The translations under genes and the position numbers were made by a program. Positions 45,880 to 56,651 of a stretch of 64,000 nt of DNA are shown here, in pieces. Below the pieces are notes generated by a model. It ran no database searches. It had not been told where the DNA came from and worked only from the letters and a program-made list of their open reading frames with translations. Position 1 is the stretch's first letter, and every line of letters starts with the position of its first letter. The DNA comes from CAWFPR01 sp963817635 (lineage in GTDB: Bacteria; Acidobacteriota; Vicinamibacteria; Vicinamibacterales; 2-12-FULL-66-21): assembly GCA_963817635.1 (NCBI GenBank), contig CAWFPR010000007.1, forward strand, positions 1 to 64,000, read 5' to 3'.

Positions 45880-46560
45880 ATGCGGCGACAACCGTCCGTG
45901 TGGCAATCCGGTTCGTGGTACGGGCTGTTGGCAGCGATGTGGTTTCTCCTCGCGGGTGGCAGCGTCGCTCTCGCGCAGTCGCCAACCGGACCGTGCGCCT
46001 CGGCCGCGGCGCGCGCCTTCGACTTCTGGATTGGCGAGTGGGAGATCGCTCAGCAGATCCTCCGCCCCGACGGCACCTGGATCGATCTGCCGGCACGTAC
46101 GTCGGTGACCGCAACACTCGATGGCTGCGCGCTCGTCGAGCACTGGCATGGCGAGGTGCTGTTCTTCTGGGAGGGAATGAAGACGCCCGAGGCGATGTCG
46201 GGCCTGAGCGTGCGAGCCTACGATCCGACGTCCTCGAAGTGGTACGTCCACTGGATGGACACACGGTCGCCGCGGTTCGGGGAGCCCTACGTCGGGACGT
46301 TCGCGAAGGGGATCGGCGTGTTCTTCCAGCGCATCACCACTCCGGACGGCACCCGGCTCGGCCGCATCACCTTTTCAGACATCGCGGCCGATTCGGTGCG
46401 ATGGGCGCTGGCCGTCTCGACCGACGAGGGCGGCACATGGCGAACACTCTGGACGATGCGGATGCGGCGATCGATTCCGGGACCAGACGTGTCCGATTCC
46501 GGACGTCCTCAGAGTCGCGCCGTGGCCTTCGATTCGTCCAAACGACTCGCTGGTGGATAG
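45880..46560 (+). CDS. Secreted DUF1579-like (calycin-type) protein
   Basis: 226 residues from ATG 45880 with GAGGTGA upstream. Signal peptide about 1-33 (MWFLLAGGSVALAQ). The mature part opens AFDFWIGEWEI, the hallmark of the lipocalin-like DUF1579 group, and continues with beta-strands (VEHWHGEVLFFWEGMK, SKWYVHWMDTRSPRFG, GRITFSDIAADSVRWALAVS). Ligand unknown. Its position between two export-type permeases may hint at a shared envelope process. Confidence 0.75.
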   Translation: MRRQPSVWQSGSWYGLLAAMWFLLAGGSVALAQSPTGPCASAAARAFDFWIGEWEIAQQILRPDGTWIDLPARTSVTATLDGCALVEHWHGEVLFFWEGMKTPEAMSGLSVRAYDPTSSKWYVHWMDTRSPRFGEPYVGTFAKGIGVFFQRITTPDGTRLGRITFSDIAADSVRWALAVSTDEGGTWRTLWTMRMRRSIPGPDVSDSGRPQSRAVAFDSSKRLAGG

Positions 46561-46609
46561 TTGAGCTCGCTGGTACGGATGCTGCTCGTCCCTCCAGCGG
46601 AGGCGCCTG

Positions 46610-49000
46610 ATGGGTTCGCTGTTGCAGGATGTCCGCTACGCAGTCCGCCGGCTCGGCATTGGCCCGGGCTTCACGCTGGCCGTCGTGTTGACCCTGGCCG
46701 TGGGCATCGGCGGGGCGACGGCGACCTTCAGCGTGGTCGATGCCGCGGTCCTGCGGCCGCTTCCGTTCCCCGACGCGGAACGCCTGGTCCGCCTGCGGGA
46801 AGTGACGCCTCAGGGCGAGGGGTTCCCAATCTCCGAGCCCGACTATCTGGACTATGCGCGCCGGCTGCGAACGCTCGGCGCGATTGCGGCCATGAAGCCG
46901 CTCGAGCTGACGATTACCGGCGCCGGCGACGCCGCGCGGATCGACGGGGCAGCCGTGACGTCCACGCTCTTCCCGCTGCTTGGCATCCGCCCCGAACAGG
47001 GGCGCCTGTTGACGGCCGACGATGATCGTGACGATCAGCCGTCACCGGTCGTGGTGATCAGCCATGCGATGTGGCGCCAGCGGTTTGGCGGCGACCCGGC
47101 GGCTGTGGGACGTGTGGTGACGCTCGATGGCCGGTCCGTCACGATCGTTGGCGTGCTTCCGGCGACGGCCGTGTTTCCGCCGGCTGACGCATGGGTGCCG
47201 CTCGGCGCTTCGGCGCGGAGCGATCGCACCGACAAGTGGCTCGACGTGATCGGCCGCATGGCGCCCGGCGTCGGCGCGCGGGCCGTTCGCGACGAGGCGG
47301 TTGCGGTCACCGCGGGGCTGGCGCAGGCGCATCCGGAACTGGCTGGCTGGTCGGCGTCGGTCGAATCGCTCGACGACTGGCTCGTCGGCCCCGGGCTGCG
47401 GCGGATGGTGTGGGTGCTCATGGGGGCGGTCGCGGTCCTGCTGGCGCTGGCCTGCGCGAACGTTGCCGGACTGCTGATGGTGCGTGCGGCGTCACGCGGG
47501 ACGGAGATCGGCGTGCGCGCGGCGCTCGGCGCGGGACGGGGCCGTCTCGTGCGCCAGCTCGCCACCGAACATCTCCTGCTCGGCCTGATCGGCGGTGCGC
47601 TAGGGCTGCTCGCCGCCTCGTGGATGGTCGCCGCGCTGTCGGCGCTCCTGACCGACGTGCTGCCGCTCGGGCGCGAAGCGCGCATCGACCTGCGCGCGGT
47701 GTCGGCCACGGTGGGGATCATGCTGGCCGCCACGGTCGGATTCGGCCTGCTGCCGGCGGTCCACACCGCACGCACGGATCTTCAGGGAGCGCTGCGATCC
47801 GCTCGCCGCACGACACCCGCCAGTCGCCGCTGGTCCGGCGCGCTCGTGGGGGTCCAGGTGGCGCTGGCAATGGTGCTGCTGGCCGGCGCGTTCCTCCTGA
47901 TGGGCAGTTTCGCGAGGCTGTCCCGCGTCGATGCGGGCTTCGACGCGAGCAATATCCTCACCGTGCCGGTGTCGCTCCCCGCGCAGCGCTACCCGGAGGC
48001 GGCGCGTCCGGCGTTCTTCGACAGGGCGATTGCGAAGCTGACGGCGGTGCCGGGAGTCGAGTCGGTCGCGGCGACCGCCACCAATCCCTTCCGGCAGTGG
48101 GGCTATGCAAACGACGTCACCCCCGAGGATCGGGTGGCCGAGGCCCCGGCGAGCGGGCTCTTTCAGGCTGGCTGGCGCAGCGTGACGCCGGGGTTTTTCG
48201 GGACGCTCGGCGTGCCTCTGCTCGACGGGCGCGCGTTCACCGCGGGCGATCGCCCCGACGGGCCTGGAGTCGTGATCGCCTCCCGCAGCCTCGCCGATCG
48301 CCTGTGGCCCGGCGCGCGCGCCGTCGGACGCCGGCTCTATTGGGGTGGGCTCGGCGGTCGCCCGAAGACCGTCATCGGCGTGGTCGGCGACGTGCGCGAC
48401 GTGCGGCTCGATGCGCCCGCGACGCCGATGCTCTACCTGCCCTACGGACAGGTCCCGCTCGAGGGCATGACCCTGCTGGTTCGGACCCGGAAGGGCGTCA
48501 CCGGCGTGCCCGACGCCGTCCGCCGGCAGATGCGCGCGCTCGACCCGGCACTGCCGATCAGCGAGATTCGTCCGCTCCAGGCGAACCGCGCGGCCGCCAT
48601 CTCGGCGCCACGCTTCCGGACGGTGATGCTGGCGGTCTTTGGTTTCGCCGCGCTGCTGCTTGCCGCGGTGGGCCTCTACGGTGTCGTCGCGTTCACCGTC
48701 GCCGAGCGAACGCGCGAGATTGCCATCCGCGTGGCGCTCGGCGCGCGACCGTCGCAGGTGACGCGCCTGTTCTTCCGCCGAGGGCTCGTGCTGGCGGTGG
48801 GGGGTGGCCTCGCCGGCCTGGCCGTCGCGTTGATGGCAGCCGGCGTGCTGCGCGCGCTGCTGTTCGACACGAGCCCGCGCGATCCGGGCATGTTCGCGCT
48901 CGCGGCCGGGCTGCTTGCCTCGGTGACGCTGCTCGCCAGCTACCTGCCGGCCCGGCGCGCCGCCGCGCTGGACCCGCTCGTCGCGCTGACCCGCGAGTAG
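46610..49000 (+). CDS. Orphan FtsX/MacB permease lacking the N-terminal helical extension
   Basis: 796 intact residues. It starts directly before the first TM unit (MGSLLQDVRYAVRRLGIGPG, AVVLTLAVGIGGATATFSVV), so it is about 80 residues shorter than the other two permeases of the window, whose cytosolic helical N-terminus it lacks. Two MacB core plus FtsX units follow, ending PARRAAALDPLVALTRE. No ATPase neighbour. Confidence 0.9.
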   Translation: MGSLLQDVRYAVRRLGIGPGFTLAVVLTLAVGIGGATATFSVVDAAVLRPLPFPDAERLVRLREVTPQGEGFPISEPDYLDYARRLRTLGAIAAMKPLELTITGAGDAARIDGAAVTSTLFPLLGIRPEQGRLLTADDDRDDQPSPVVVISHAMWRQRFGGDPAAVGRVVTLDGRSVTIVGVLPATAVFPPADAWVPLGASARSDRTDKWLDVIGRMAPGVGARAVRDEAVAVTAGLAQAHPELAGWSASVESLDDWLVGPGLRRMVWVLMGAVAVLLALACANVAGLLMVRAASRGTEIGVRAALGAGRGRLVRQLATEHLLLGLIGGALGLLAASWMVAALSALLTDVLPLGREARIDLRAVSATVGIMLAATVGFGLLPAVHTARTDLQGALRSARRTTPASRRWSGALVGVQVALAMVLLAGAFLLMGSFARLSRVDAGFDASNILTVPVSLPAQRYPEAARPAFFDRAIAKLTAVPGVESVAATATNPFRQWGYANDVTPEDRVAEAPASGLFQAGWRSVTPGFFGTLGVPLLDGRAFTAGDRPDGPGVVIASRSLADRLWPGARAVGRRLYWGGLGGRPKTVIGVVGDVRDVRLDAPATPMLYLPYGQVPLEGMTLLVRTRKGVTGVPDAVRRQMRALDPALPISEIRPLQANRAAAISAPRFRTVMLAVFGFAALLLAAVGLYGVVAFTVAERTREIAIRVALGARPSQVTRLFFRRGLVLAVGGGLAGLAVALMAAGVLRALLFDTSPRDPGMFALAAGLLASVTLLASYLPARRAAALDPLVALTRE

Positions 49001-49127
49001 AGCGACCGCGGCCGCTGTAATGTCCCCGACATCTTCCAGGTGGTAAAGTCTGCGGTTGTTCGCGGCCGGCTGCGCGTTCGCGGCCGGCTTCGCGCCACCT
49101 GAAAGAGCATTCCAGGACGAGGCTTTC

Positions 49128-50183
49128 ATGACCAGACGCTCGCTCACCGCAGCAGTTTTCCTCTCGGCCGCCAGCCTTGTCGCGTCCGCGGCGCTGGCGC
49201 AGACCTTCAAGGTCCAGAAGTACGACATCAAAGGCGACGGGGGTACGGACTACGTCAACGTCGAAGCGGCGACGGGGCGCGTGTTCGTGTCGCGTTCCAC
49301 GCACATGATGGTGATCGAGGGTGCCACGGGCAAGGTGCTCGCCGACATTCCGGACACGCCCGGAGTTCACGGCGTGGGCCTGGCCACGAAGGCGGGCCAC
49401 GGGTTCACGACCAACAGCGGCGATCAGACCGTGACGATGTTCGACCTGAAGACGTTCGCGGTCATCAAGCAGATCAAGGTCGGCCCGGGCCTCGACGGCG
49501 TCATGTACGACGAGCCGGACGACAAGATCATCCTGACCAATCACAGCCGCCCGATCGGCACGCTGACGGCCATCGACCCTCACACGGGCGATATCGTCGC
49601 GACCGTCGAACTCGAGGACACGGCGCCCGAGGGCGCGGCGGCCGACGGCAAGGGACACATCTTCGTCAACAACGAGGGCACGAACACCATCCAGGTGATC
49701 GACGTGAAGACGTGGAAGGCCACCGCCTCCTGGCCGCTCGCCCCGTGTGAGGGCCCCACCGGTATCGCGTACGACAAGGCAACCAACCGCATCTTCTCGG
49801 GATGCAGCAACACGTCGGTCGTCGTCGACGCGGCCACCGGGAAGGTCGTGACGCCCATCACGAACGGCACGCGGGTGGACGCGCTGGGGTGGGATCCGGC
49901 GAAGAAGCTGATCTACATTCCCAACGGCGGAGAGGGGACCGTCACCGTCGTCCATCAGGACTCGGCCGACAAGTACACCGTGGTCGCGACCGTTCCGACG
50001 GTCCGTGGAGCCAAAACGATCACCGTGGATCCGACGACCCACAACGCCTACCTGTTCCAGCCCGAGCGCGGTCCGGCGCCGGCGCCGCCAGCCGACGCGC
50101 CTCCTCCGCCCGCCGGTCGCGGCCGCGGCCGCGGCCCGCAGGGGCCGATCATCGCGGCGTGGTTCGTCGTCATCACGCAGTAG
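49128..50183 (+). CDS. Secreted YncE-like beta-propeller protein
   Basis: 351 residues from ATG 49128. Signal peptide MTRRSLTAAVFLSAASLVAS-AALAQ. Propeller blades repeat in the YVTN pattern: VNVEAATGRVFVSRS, HMMVIEGATGKVLADIPD, DQTVTMFDLKTFAVIKQIKV, GHIFVNNEGTNTIQVIDVKT, KLIYIPNGGEGTVTVVHQD. A Pro/Gly/Arg-rich insert (PAPAPPADAPPPPAGRGRGR) sits just before the last strand. Such proteins often bind cofactors or DNA, or are surface antigens; role unknown. Confidence 0.82.
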   Translation: MTRRSLTAAVFLSAASLVASAALAQTFKVQKYDIKGDGGTDYVNVEAATGRVFVSRSTHMMVIEGATGKVLADIPDTPGVHGVGLATKAGHGFTTNSGDQTVTMFDLKTFAVIKQIKVGPGLDGVMYDEPDDKIILTNHSRPIGTLTAIDPHTGDIVATVELEDTAPEGAAADGKGHIFVNNEGTNTIQVIDVKTWKATASWPLAPCEGPTGIAYDKATNRIFSGCSNTSVVVDAATGKVVTPITNGTRVDALGWDPAKKLIYIPNGGEGTVTVVHQDSADKYTVVATVPTVRGAKTITVDPTTHNAYLFQPERGPAPAPPADAPPPPAGRGRGRGPQGPIIAAWFVVITQ

Positions 50184-50276
50184 CGCGCGACAGACTCACA
50201 GACACGAAAGCAAGACGGTCGCGCTCGAGCTGGATGCGGCCGGCAGGCCGATCAAGCGGTAATATCGTGTCCGCGC

Positions 50277-50945
50277 ATGCGGATCCTCCTGGTCGAAGAT
50301 GAGCCGAGCGCGGCCCGCTTCATTGCGAAGGGGCTGCGCGAAGCCAGGCACGCAGTGGACGTGGCGGTCAACGGGACGACGGCCCTGAGTCAGTGTCACG
50401 AGAACGACTACGACGCGGTCATCCTCGACGTCATGCTCCCCGGAAAAGACGGCCTCACGGTGTGCCGCGAGTTGCGCGCCGGCGGCTCGGACGTGCCCGT
50501 CCTGATGCTCACCGCGCGTGACGCCGTCGAAGCGCGGGTCGAGGGCCTCGATGCCGGCGCCGACGACTACCTGACCAAGCCGTTCGACTTTCGTGAGCTG
50601 CTCGCGCGGGTCCGGGCGCTGACCCGTCGCGATCGGCATCCGCTTGCGCCCGACCGGATCGAGATCCGTCATCTCGCCATCGACATCCCGGCGCAGCGCG
50701 TCTGGTCGCACGGCAGGGAAGTCGCGCTCACGAGCCGCGAGTATGCGCTGCTCGAGTATCTGGCCCGGCGCGCGGGCGAGGTGCTCGGCCGCGCCGAGAT
50801 TGCCGAGCACGTCTGGGACGAGCACTACGACGCGTTCTCGAACGTCGTCGACGTCTACGTGCAACGGCTGCGGCGGAAGCTCGATGACCGCGACGGTCCG
50901 TCCCTCATCCGCACGCGCCGCGGCCAGGGCTACCAGATTCTGTGA
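50277..50945 (+). CDS. OmpR-family response regulator
   Basis: 222 residues. Receiver: MRILLVEDEPSAARFIAKGL, VILDVMLPGKDG (phospho-acceptor Asp), MLTARD, DYLTKPFDFRELLARVR. Winged-helix output: SREYALLEYLARRAGEVLGR, FSNVVDVYVQRLRRKL, IRTRRGQGYQI. The sensor kinase starts 13 bp downstream. The pair resembles CusR/S- and QseB/C-type systems for metal or envelope stress; the signal cannot be read from sequence. Confidence 0.95.
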   Translation: MRILLVEDEPSAARFIAKGLREARHAVDVAVNGTTALSQCHENDYDAVILDVMLPGKDGLTVCRELRAGGSDVPVLMLTARDAVEARVEGLDAGADDYLTKPFDFRELLARVRALTRRDRHPLAPDRIEIRHLAIDIPAQRVWSHGREVALTSREYALLEYLARRAGEVLGRAEIAEHVWDEHYDAFSNVVDVYVQRLRRKLDDRDGPSLIRTRRGQGYQIL

Positions 50946-50958
50946 AGGGTGACGTGCA

Positions 50959-52329
50959 GTGCAGCTCTCTCTCCGCGCGCGCCTGACGGCATGGTATTCG
51001 GTGCTGCTGGTGCTCACCGTCGTGGTGTTCAGCGCCGCGGTGCTGTGGCTGCACTGGCGTCTGCTGCTCGAGCAGTTCGACGAGGGCCTCGAGTCGATCA
51101 GTGCGACGGCGAGCCGCGTCGTCGAGGCGGAGCTCGCCGAGGAGGACAGTCTGGCGCTCGCCGCCGCCGAGATGGTGTCGGTCGTGCGCCCGCGCGAGAA
51201 AGTGGTGCAGGTCCTCGACGCGTCGGGATCGCCCGTCGCGCCCGCGGTCGCATGCGCTGCCGCTGGCGTCGGAGCTGCCGCCTACCGGGTTCAGGCGCAT
51301 CACGCGCACGATTGCGGCGGCTGACGGCCGGCCCTGGCGCGTGACGATCACGAGCGGCGCCGCGAGCGATCCGCGGTACTTCGTGGCGGTTGGCGCGCCG
51401 CTCGACGAGGTGGTCACCGAATGGCGGACGCTCCTGAAGGCCTGCCTGGTCGGCATTCCGCTCGCGCTGGTGTTGGCGATCGCGGGGGGCTGGTGGCTCG
51501 GGCGGCATGGTCTCCAGCCGTTGTCGTCCATGGCTGCAGAAGCGCGCGGCATCACGGCGACGACACTCGAGAGCCGGCTGACGGTGCCGTCGGGCACGCT
51601 CGAACTCGAGCAGCTCGCCGACTCGTTCAACCGCGTGCTCGACCGTCTCGGAAGCGCCCTGTCGACGCAGCGTCGATTCATGGCGGACGCCTCGCACGAG
51701 CTGCGGACACCGGTGTCGATCATGCGGACGGCGGCCGACGTGACGCTCAGCGCCCAGGCGCGCGAGGAGGATGAGTACCCGTGACGCGCTCTCGGTGATT
51801 GCACAGCAGGCGTCACGCCTGACACGGCTGGTCGACGACATGCTCGTGCTGGCCCGCGCCGATGGCGGTGGCTACCCGGTCGTCATGACGAAGCTCGATG
51901 CGGCCGCGCTCGTCGGCGAGTGCGTCCACGAACTCGCGTCGCGTGCCGCCGAGAAAGGCATCACGGTGCGTTGCAGCCTGGATCCGATCACGGTCACCGG
52001 CGACGACGCACTGCTGCGGCGCCTGTGCTCGAACCTGCTCGCGAACGCGCTGGCGTACACGACGCGCGGCGGTACCGTGGACGTGACGCTTCGGCGTGCC
52101 GAAGGGATCGTGGAGCTGCGGGTGGGCGATACCGGGCCGGGGATCCCGGCCGAGGAGCACGAACGCGTCTTCGAGCGGTTCGTACCGACTGGATCCTGCT
52201 CGCGGCTCCGGCGGCGCGGGACTTGGCCTCGCGATCGCCCGATGGGTCTCGGGTGTCCACGGCGGCAGCGTGCGGATCGTGTCGAGCAGTCCGGCGGGCA
52301 CCGTCTTCGCCGCGAGGCTGCCCGCCTGA
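50959..52329 (+). CDS. Membrane sensor histidine kinase (three apparent frameshifts)
   Basis: Partner of the OmpR regulator. TM1 is about 10-33 (LTAWYSVLLVLTVVVFSAAV), a periplasmic domain follows, TM2 is LKACLVGIPLALVLAIAGGW, then HAMP, H-box FMADASHELRTPVSIMRT, N-box NLLANALAYTTRGG, G1 VGDTGPGIPAEE, G2 GAGLGLAIARWV. Extra bases near 51250, 51780 (DEYRDALSVIAQQ when corrected) and 52183 (FERFYRLDPARG when corrected) break the frame. All motifs survive correction, so I treat it as one functional gene of about 456 residues. Confidence 0.85.
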
Positions 52330-52471
52330 ACGGCTTTTGAGCGTCGGACCGCCCGGAAAAGCGGTACAATACAGCAGGTCCGGGTTCGGGCCGTCAACTC
52401 GATGTCGTTGCCCGTCAGGGGCGAGCCGCTTCACCTGGTTGAGCGTTCACGACGCCACACGAGGTGCAGCG

Positions 52472-52676
52472 ATGCTGACAGTCCCGCAGTCCACTCCCGA
52501 CAGAACCGCGCCGCCGTCCCGGTGTCCAGTCTGCCGCTCGCAGTCCGTGTTGACAGCCAGCAAGGTCGTCACGATCGATTCTGTACTGGCGATGCTGCGC
52601 TTGCGGGGAAGTCTGGAATGTCGAACGCAACCGCACCGGATCGCGGTACGCGAATAGCGCGCCGTATCGGCGGTAG
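52472..52676 (+). CDS. Small zinc-ribbon protein (one apparent frameshift)
   Basis: About 67 residues from ATG 52472, with GAGGTG upstream. CPVCRSQSVLTASKVVT supplies the first Cys pair. After dropping one base near 52583 the frame reads DSYWRCCACGEVWNVERNR, the second pair. The CPxC...CxxC ribbon with YWRC...CGxxWN is a common short zinc-ribbon in acidobacterial genomes. Role unknown. Confidence 0.6.
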
Positions 52677-52755
52677 GGACTTCCGCCTGAAGGCGGGAGC
52701 ATTCGGACAGGGCGGGGGAAATCGAGAGAGCGGGTTTCAGGCGATGGCGCCGTAG

Positions 52756-52905
52756 CTACTCCAGCGAGGCGGGCTGCGAGGCGTTGTACGCAATGACCCA
52801 ATGATGACTGACCGATCCCATGTCGGCGGCATGGCGTCCTGCCACCGCCCACACTTTCGCGATCAGCCCCGTCGTCAGTACCAGTCCCAGCGTCAGAGTG
52901 AGCAC
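52756..52905 (-). CDS. Small hypothetical protein with one hydrophobic segment
   Basis: 49 residues from GTG 52903-52905 (LTLTLGLVLTTGLIAKVWAV then a polar tail). It lies just behind the next small membrane protein on the same strand. Weak support: only the hydrophobic opening and position. Confidence 0.35.
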   Translation of the reverse strand: MLTLTLGLVLTTGLIAKVWAVAGRHAADMGSVSHHWVIAYNASQPASLE

Positions 52906-52922
52906 CGTCTTCGTCCTTCCAG

Positions 52923-53120
52923 CTAGAAGGCGCCGCGCGCCATTCGGATGACCTCGAGCACCGCCGTAATCGCGAGCGCGATGGGCGTCCCCACCACCAG
53001 CACCGCGACCGGCAGACCCCACGCGAGCGCGAGGGCGTAGCGGGCGTCGGAAAACGCCTCTCGAGCGCCCCACCGCGCAGAAGGGCGGATGACCTTCTTC
53101 ACGTCGAACTTCGCGGTCAT
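52923..53120 (-). CDS. Small membrane protein, unknown
   Basis: 65 residues from ATG 53118-53120: a charged N-terminus (TAKFDVKKVIRPSARWGARE) and two hydrophobic stretches (ALALAWGLPVAVLVVG, PIALAITAVLEVI). A GA-rich segment precedes the ATG. It may be co-transcribed with 52756-52905. Confidence 0.5.
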   Translation of the reverse strand: MTAKFDVKKVIRPSARWGAREAFSDARYALALAWGLPVAVLVVGTPIALAITAVLEVIRMARGAF

Positions 53121-53249
53121 GTCTGCATCTTTCGGAAACCGCACTGGCGGCGACGCGGGCCGGAGGAATCACGTCCACCGGCCACTTTGATGAGGTTGGC
53201 GGCTGGTGTCGGCCGGGAACTCCAGGAAAGGATCTCCATGATATCACGT

Positions 53250-53798
53250 TCAGGCCTCTTCCACGGCCTTCGAGTAGCACTCGGGACAGATGCCATGGGA
53301 AAAGCGCACCTCGCTGTGCTGACTGATGTAGCTTTCGACCTGCTGCCAGTAGTCCTGGTCCGATCGGATCCGCTTGCAGTAGCTGCAGATGGGCAACAGC
53401 CCGGACAGGCGCATTGATGTTCGCGATGAGTGCGAGGGTGCGCTGGCCCACGTGAATGCGCGCCAGCAGCTCGTCGGGATCGAACGGTTTCGTCATGTAG
53501 TCGTCAGCGCCAGCGTCGAGCCCCTCGATGAGGTCTCTCCGGCTGGAACGCGACGTCAGGAGGATCAGATAAATCGGGTGTCGCGCCCGGAGCCGCGGAC
53601 CCGCCGGCAGATTTCCAGGCCGTCCAGGCCAGGCATCATCCCGTCGATGATCGCGAGCGACGGCGGCGCGTCGCCGGACAGCGCCTCCCAGGCGGCCGTG
53701 CCGTCGTGCACCACGCTCGACGTCGAAGTTCCGCCCGGCGAGCGCGCGCACGAGCATCATCGTCGACATGAGTCGTCACCGGCAATCAGGATTCGCAT
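53250..53798 (-). CDS. Response regulator with Cys-rich C-terminal tail (several apparent frameshifts)
   Basis: Starts MRILIAGDD at 53796-53798, overlapping the region after the hybrid kinase. Corrected frames give a receiver (MMLVRALAGRNFDVE, LAIIDGMMPGLDGLEICRRV, IYLILLTSRSSRRDLIEGLD, MTKPFDPDELLARIHVGQR). A ~55-residue tail follows with LLPICSYCKRIRSDQDYWQQ and FSHGICPECYSK, i.e. CxxC...CxxC, suggesting zinc or metal binding. This tail is frequent in acidobacterial regulators and is not a known DNA-binding output. Confidence 0.75.
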
Positions 53799-53854
53799 CC
53801 GAACGCCTCCAGTTCCGACTCGGCCGTGCGGCTCCGCAGCAGGTCCAGCAGGTT

Positions 53855-56651
53855 TCAGGCTTCCATGGACAGTTGCCGAAACGCCGCTTCGGCTGCCTCC
53901 ATGTGCGATTCAGCCGCGACCCGTTCGAGCACCCGCGCCGCCTCGAACAACCCGATCGCCGACAGGTTCGCGGCGCGCCTTTGAGCGCGTGCGCCGCCAA
54001 CCGCAGGGCCTCGGCGTCGCGGCGCGACACGGCGTCGCTGATTGCGGCGAGGCGGAGCGGGCAGTCCTCGAGGAAGACCGCGATCACATCCGCCATCAGG
54101 CCGCGTGTCGCCAATACGCGCGTGAGCAGCGCCTCCTCGTCGAACGTCGGCGTGAGGACGTGGGCGAGGACCGCCGCGGGAGCGGCGCCGGTCTCCGCCC
54201 GTGCCTCGACGACGGCGAACAGGAGCTCGGGCTCGATCGGCTTCGACAGGTAGCCGTCCATGCCGGCCTGCGAGACAGCGCTCCCGGTCGCCGGTCATCG
54301 CGTGCGCGGTCATGGCACGATGCGGACGTGCGGTCCCCGACGCGCGCCTCGCGCGGCGCGGATTGCGCCGTGGCGTCGAAGCCCGCTCATCACGGGCATC
54401 TGCAAGTCCATGAGGACGACGTCGAACGCTGCCGTCTCGAGCGAGCGACGAGCGCTTCGCCGCCGTCCCGTGCGACCGTCGACGTGGTGGCCGCGGCGAA
54501 TCAGCAGGCCCGCGGCAACGCGCTGGTTCACGACATTGTCTTCGACGAGCAGCACGCGCACGCTCGGCGCCCCGACGGGCTTCGCCAACGCTGTGTCGCG
54601 GCGCCTCGCCGTCACCGCCGGCGGCGCGGCGATCGGAGCGGTCCCTCGCGTGCAGGACGCGCTCGATGGCGGCGAGCAGGTCGGCCGACGTAGATCGGCT
54701 TGGTCAGGCACGTCGCGATGCCGAGCGTCGCGCAGCGCGACGCCTCGGGGAATTCCCCCGACGAGGTCAGCATCATGATCGGCGCGCCGGCGAGCGCCGG
54801 CTGGCACGCGATGGCGTTCCGCGACAGCGAACCCGTCCATCTCGGGCATGCTGCGCATCGAGCAGGACGAGCTCGAACGGTGTTCCGGCCCGCGCCGCGG
54901 CCTGCAGCGCGCTCCAGCGCCGCGTGCGCCGCCGTCGGCGACGCGTCGGCGTCATCCCCCAGCCGGATCACCTGATCGTGCAGGATCCGCCGGTTCACGT
55001 CGTTGTCGTCGACGATGAGCACACGGACGCGCAGCTGGGCGTGGCGCGAGCGCCGGCGCCTCGGGCGCGTCCGCGATGTCGAGCGCGACGGTGAAGTGGA
55101 ACGTGCTGCCCGGCGCCGGGCTCGCTCTCGACCCAGATGCGTCCGCCCATCGAGCCGCACGAGCGTAGCGGAGATGGCCAGCCCGAGCCCGGTCCCGCCG
55201 AAGCGCCGGGTCGTCGATCCGTCGGCCTGCCGGAAGGCTTCGAAGATCGCGTGCGTGCTTGTCCGCGGGAATGCCGACGCCGGTGTCGCTGACGCTGAAG
55301 TGCAGGCGCGTGCACCCCTCGGCGCGCGCGTCCTCGCGGACCGCGACGATCACGTGGCCCTGCTCGGTGAACTTGATGGCGTTGCCGACGAGGTTCGACG
55401 AGCACCTGGCTGGAGCCGCGTCGGATCGCCGACGACGCCGTCCGGCACCGGCGGGATCGATGTCGCAGATCAGCTCGAGGCCCTGCTGGTTCGCGCTGAG
55501 GGCCAGCGGCTGTGAGCGCCTCGGCGAGCAGTCGTCGCGCACCGAGAATGGGACGGCTTCGAGCTCGAGCTTGCGCGACTCGATCTTGGAGAAGTCCAGG
55601 ATGTCGTTGAGGATCGGCGAGCAGCGCCGTCGGCCGACGTCCGGACCGTCATGAGGCCGTCGCGCTGTTCGGGGGTCAGGTCGGCTGTCGAGCGCGAGGT
55701 CGGTCATGCCGATGACGCCGTTCATCGGGGTGCGGATTTCGTGGCTCATGTTGGCGAGGAACTCGCTCTTGGCGCGGTTGGCCTCCATGGCGCGGTCACG
55801 GGCGCGCGACGAGTTCCTGGTTGGCCTGCGCGCAGCTCCGACGGTCCGTGCCGTGACACGATCTCGCTCGAGCTCCTCGTGCTGCTGAACCGCAGCTGCT
55901 GGTCGCGCCGCTGGATCTCGGAGAGCATCTCGTTGAACTGGATCGACCAGCTCGCCGATCTCGTCGGCATCGCCCGCGGTCGCGCGCACGTCGTACCGGC
56001 GGCTGTCCTGACGAGCCGTGTGCCACGTCAATGAGGCGTGCGATGGGCGTGTAGATCAGCCGCGCGGCGCCATCCGCGCGAGGCCGAAGCGCGATCCAGA
56101 AGAGGCCGAACAGCGTGGACGGCGAAGATCGATCGGCGAAGCGTCCGAGCCGCGTCCAGGAGTTCGCTCGTGTCGGACTCGAGGACGATGGTTCCGATGA
56201 GTGTCGCCCGTCGAGGAAGAATCGGTCGTGCGACGTGCAGGCGCCCGCCGGCGAAACGCGGCCTCGGATGTCAGGCTCGCCGGCCGTATCGGCTGCCGGA
56301 GCCGGCGCTGTCGCCGCTGCGCGGCTGTAGGACGCGAGCGTGCTTGCCATCGAGCGTGAAGAGCCGGGCCTGCGTGATGTGGGGGTTGATGCTGACGTTG
56401 ACCGGAGCGTGTGCTGGGCGGCCAAGGCGTCCGCGAAGGTGAGCGCCGCGGTGCTGTTGGTGCCGACGATGTCGGCGAGCATGGTGACGTCGCGCACCAG
56501 CCGCGACCGCGAGTTGAGGTTGTCGTAGATCGCGAAGACGGAGCAGGCCACGATCAGGGTCACTGGTGCTGGTGCCGAGCACGATCGTCGTGAGCTTATC
56601 GCGCGACGGATTGGCCGTCGGAACCAGCGCTTCGAGACTACTGCTCATCAT
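53855..56651 (-). CDS. Multi-domain hybrid histidine kinase HAMP-HisKA-HATPase-REC-REC-HPt (many apparent frameshifts)
   Basis: ATG 56649-56651 (MMSSSLEALVPTANPSRDK), overlapping the YfiR stop. TM1 is VTLIVACSVFAIYDN; then a CHASE8-like periplasmic part, TM2, HAMP (YTPIARLIDVAHG), coiled coil, H-box SEFLANMSHEIRTPMNGVIG, DILDFSKIESRKLELE, ATPase motifs (NLVGNAIKFTEQG, SDTGVGIPADK), REC1 (RVLIVDDNDVNRRIL), REC2 (RVLLVEDNVVNQRVAAGL) and HPt (LRLAAHALKG). At least ten one-base shifts, mostly extra G or C, split it; about 930 residues when joined. Coordinates of internal shifts are approximate. A phosphorelay to 53250-53798 is likely. Confidence 0.82.

Noticed and set aside
50959..52329. Programmed ribosomal frameshifting in the sensor kinase and other broken genes
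   Set aside because: No shared slippery sequence or downstream structure; the shifts fall at unrelated places in unrelated families and fit inserted bases.
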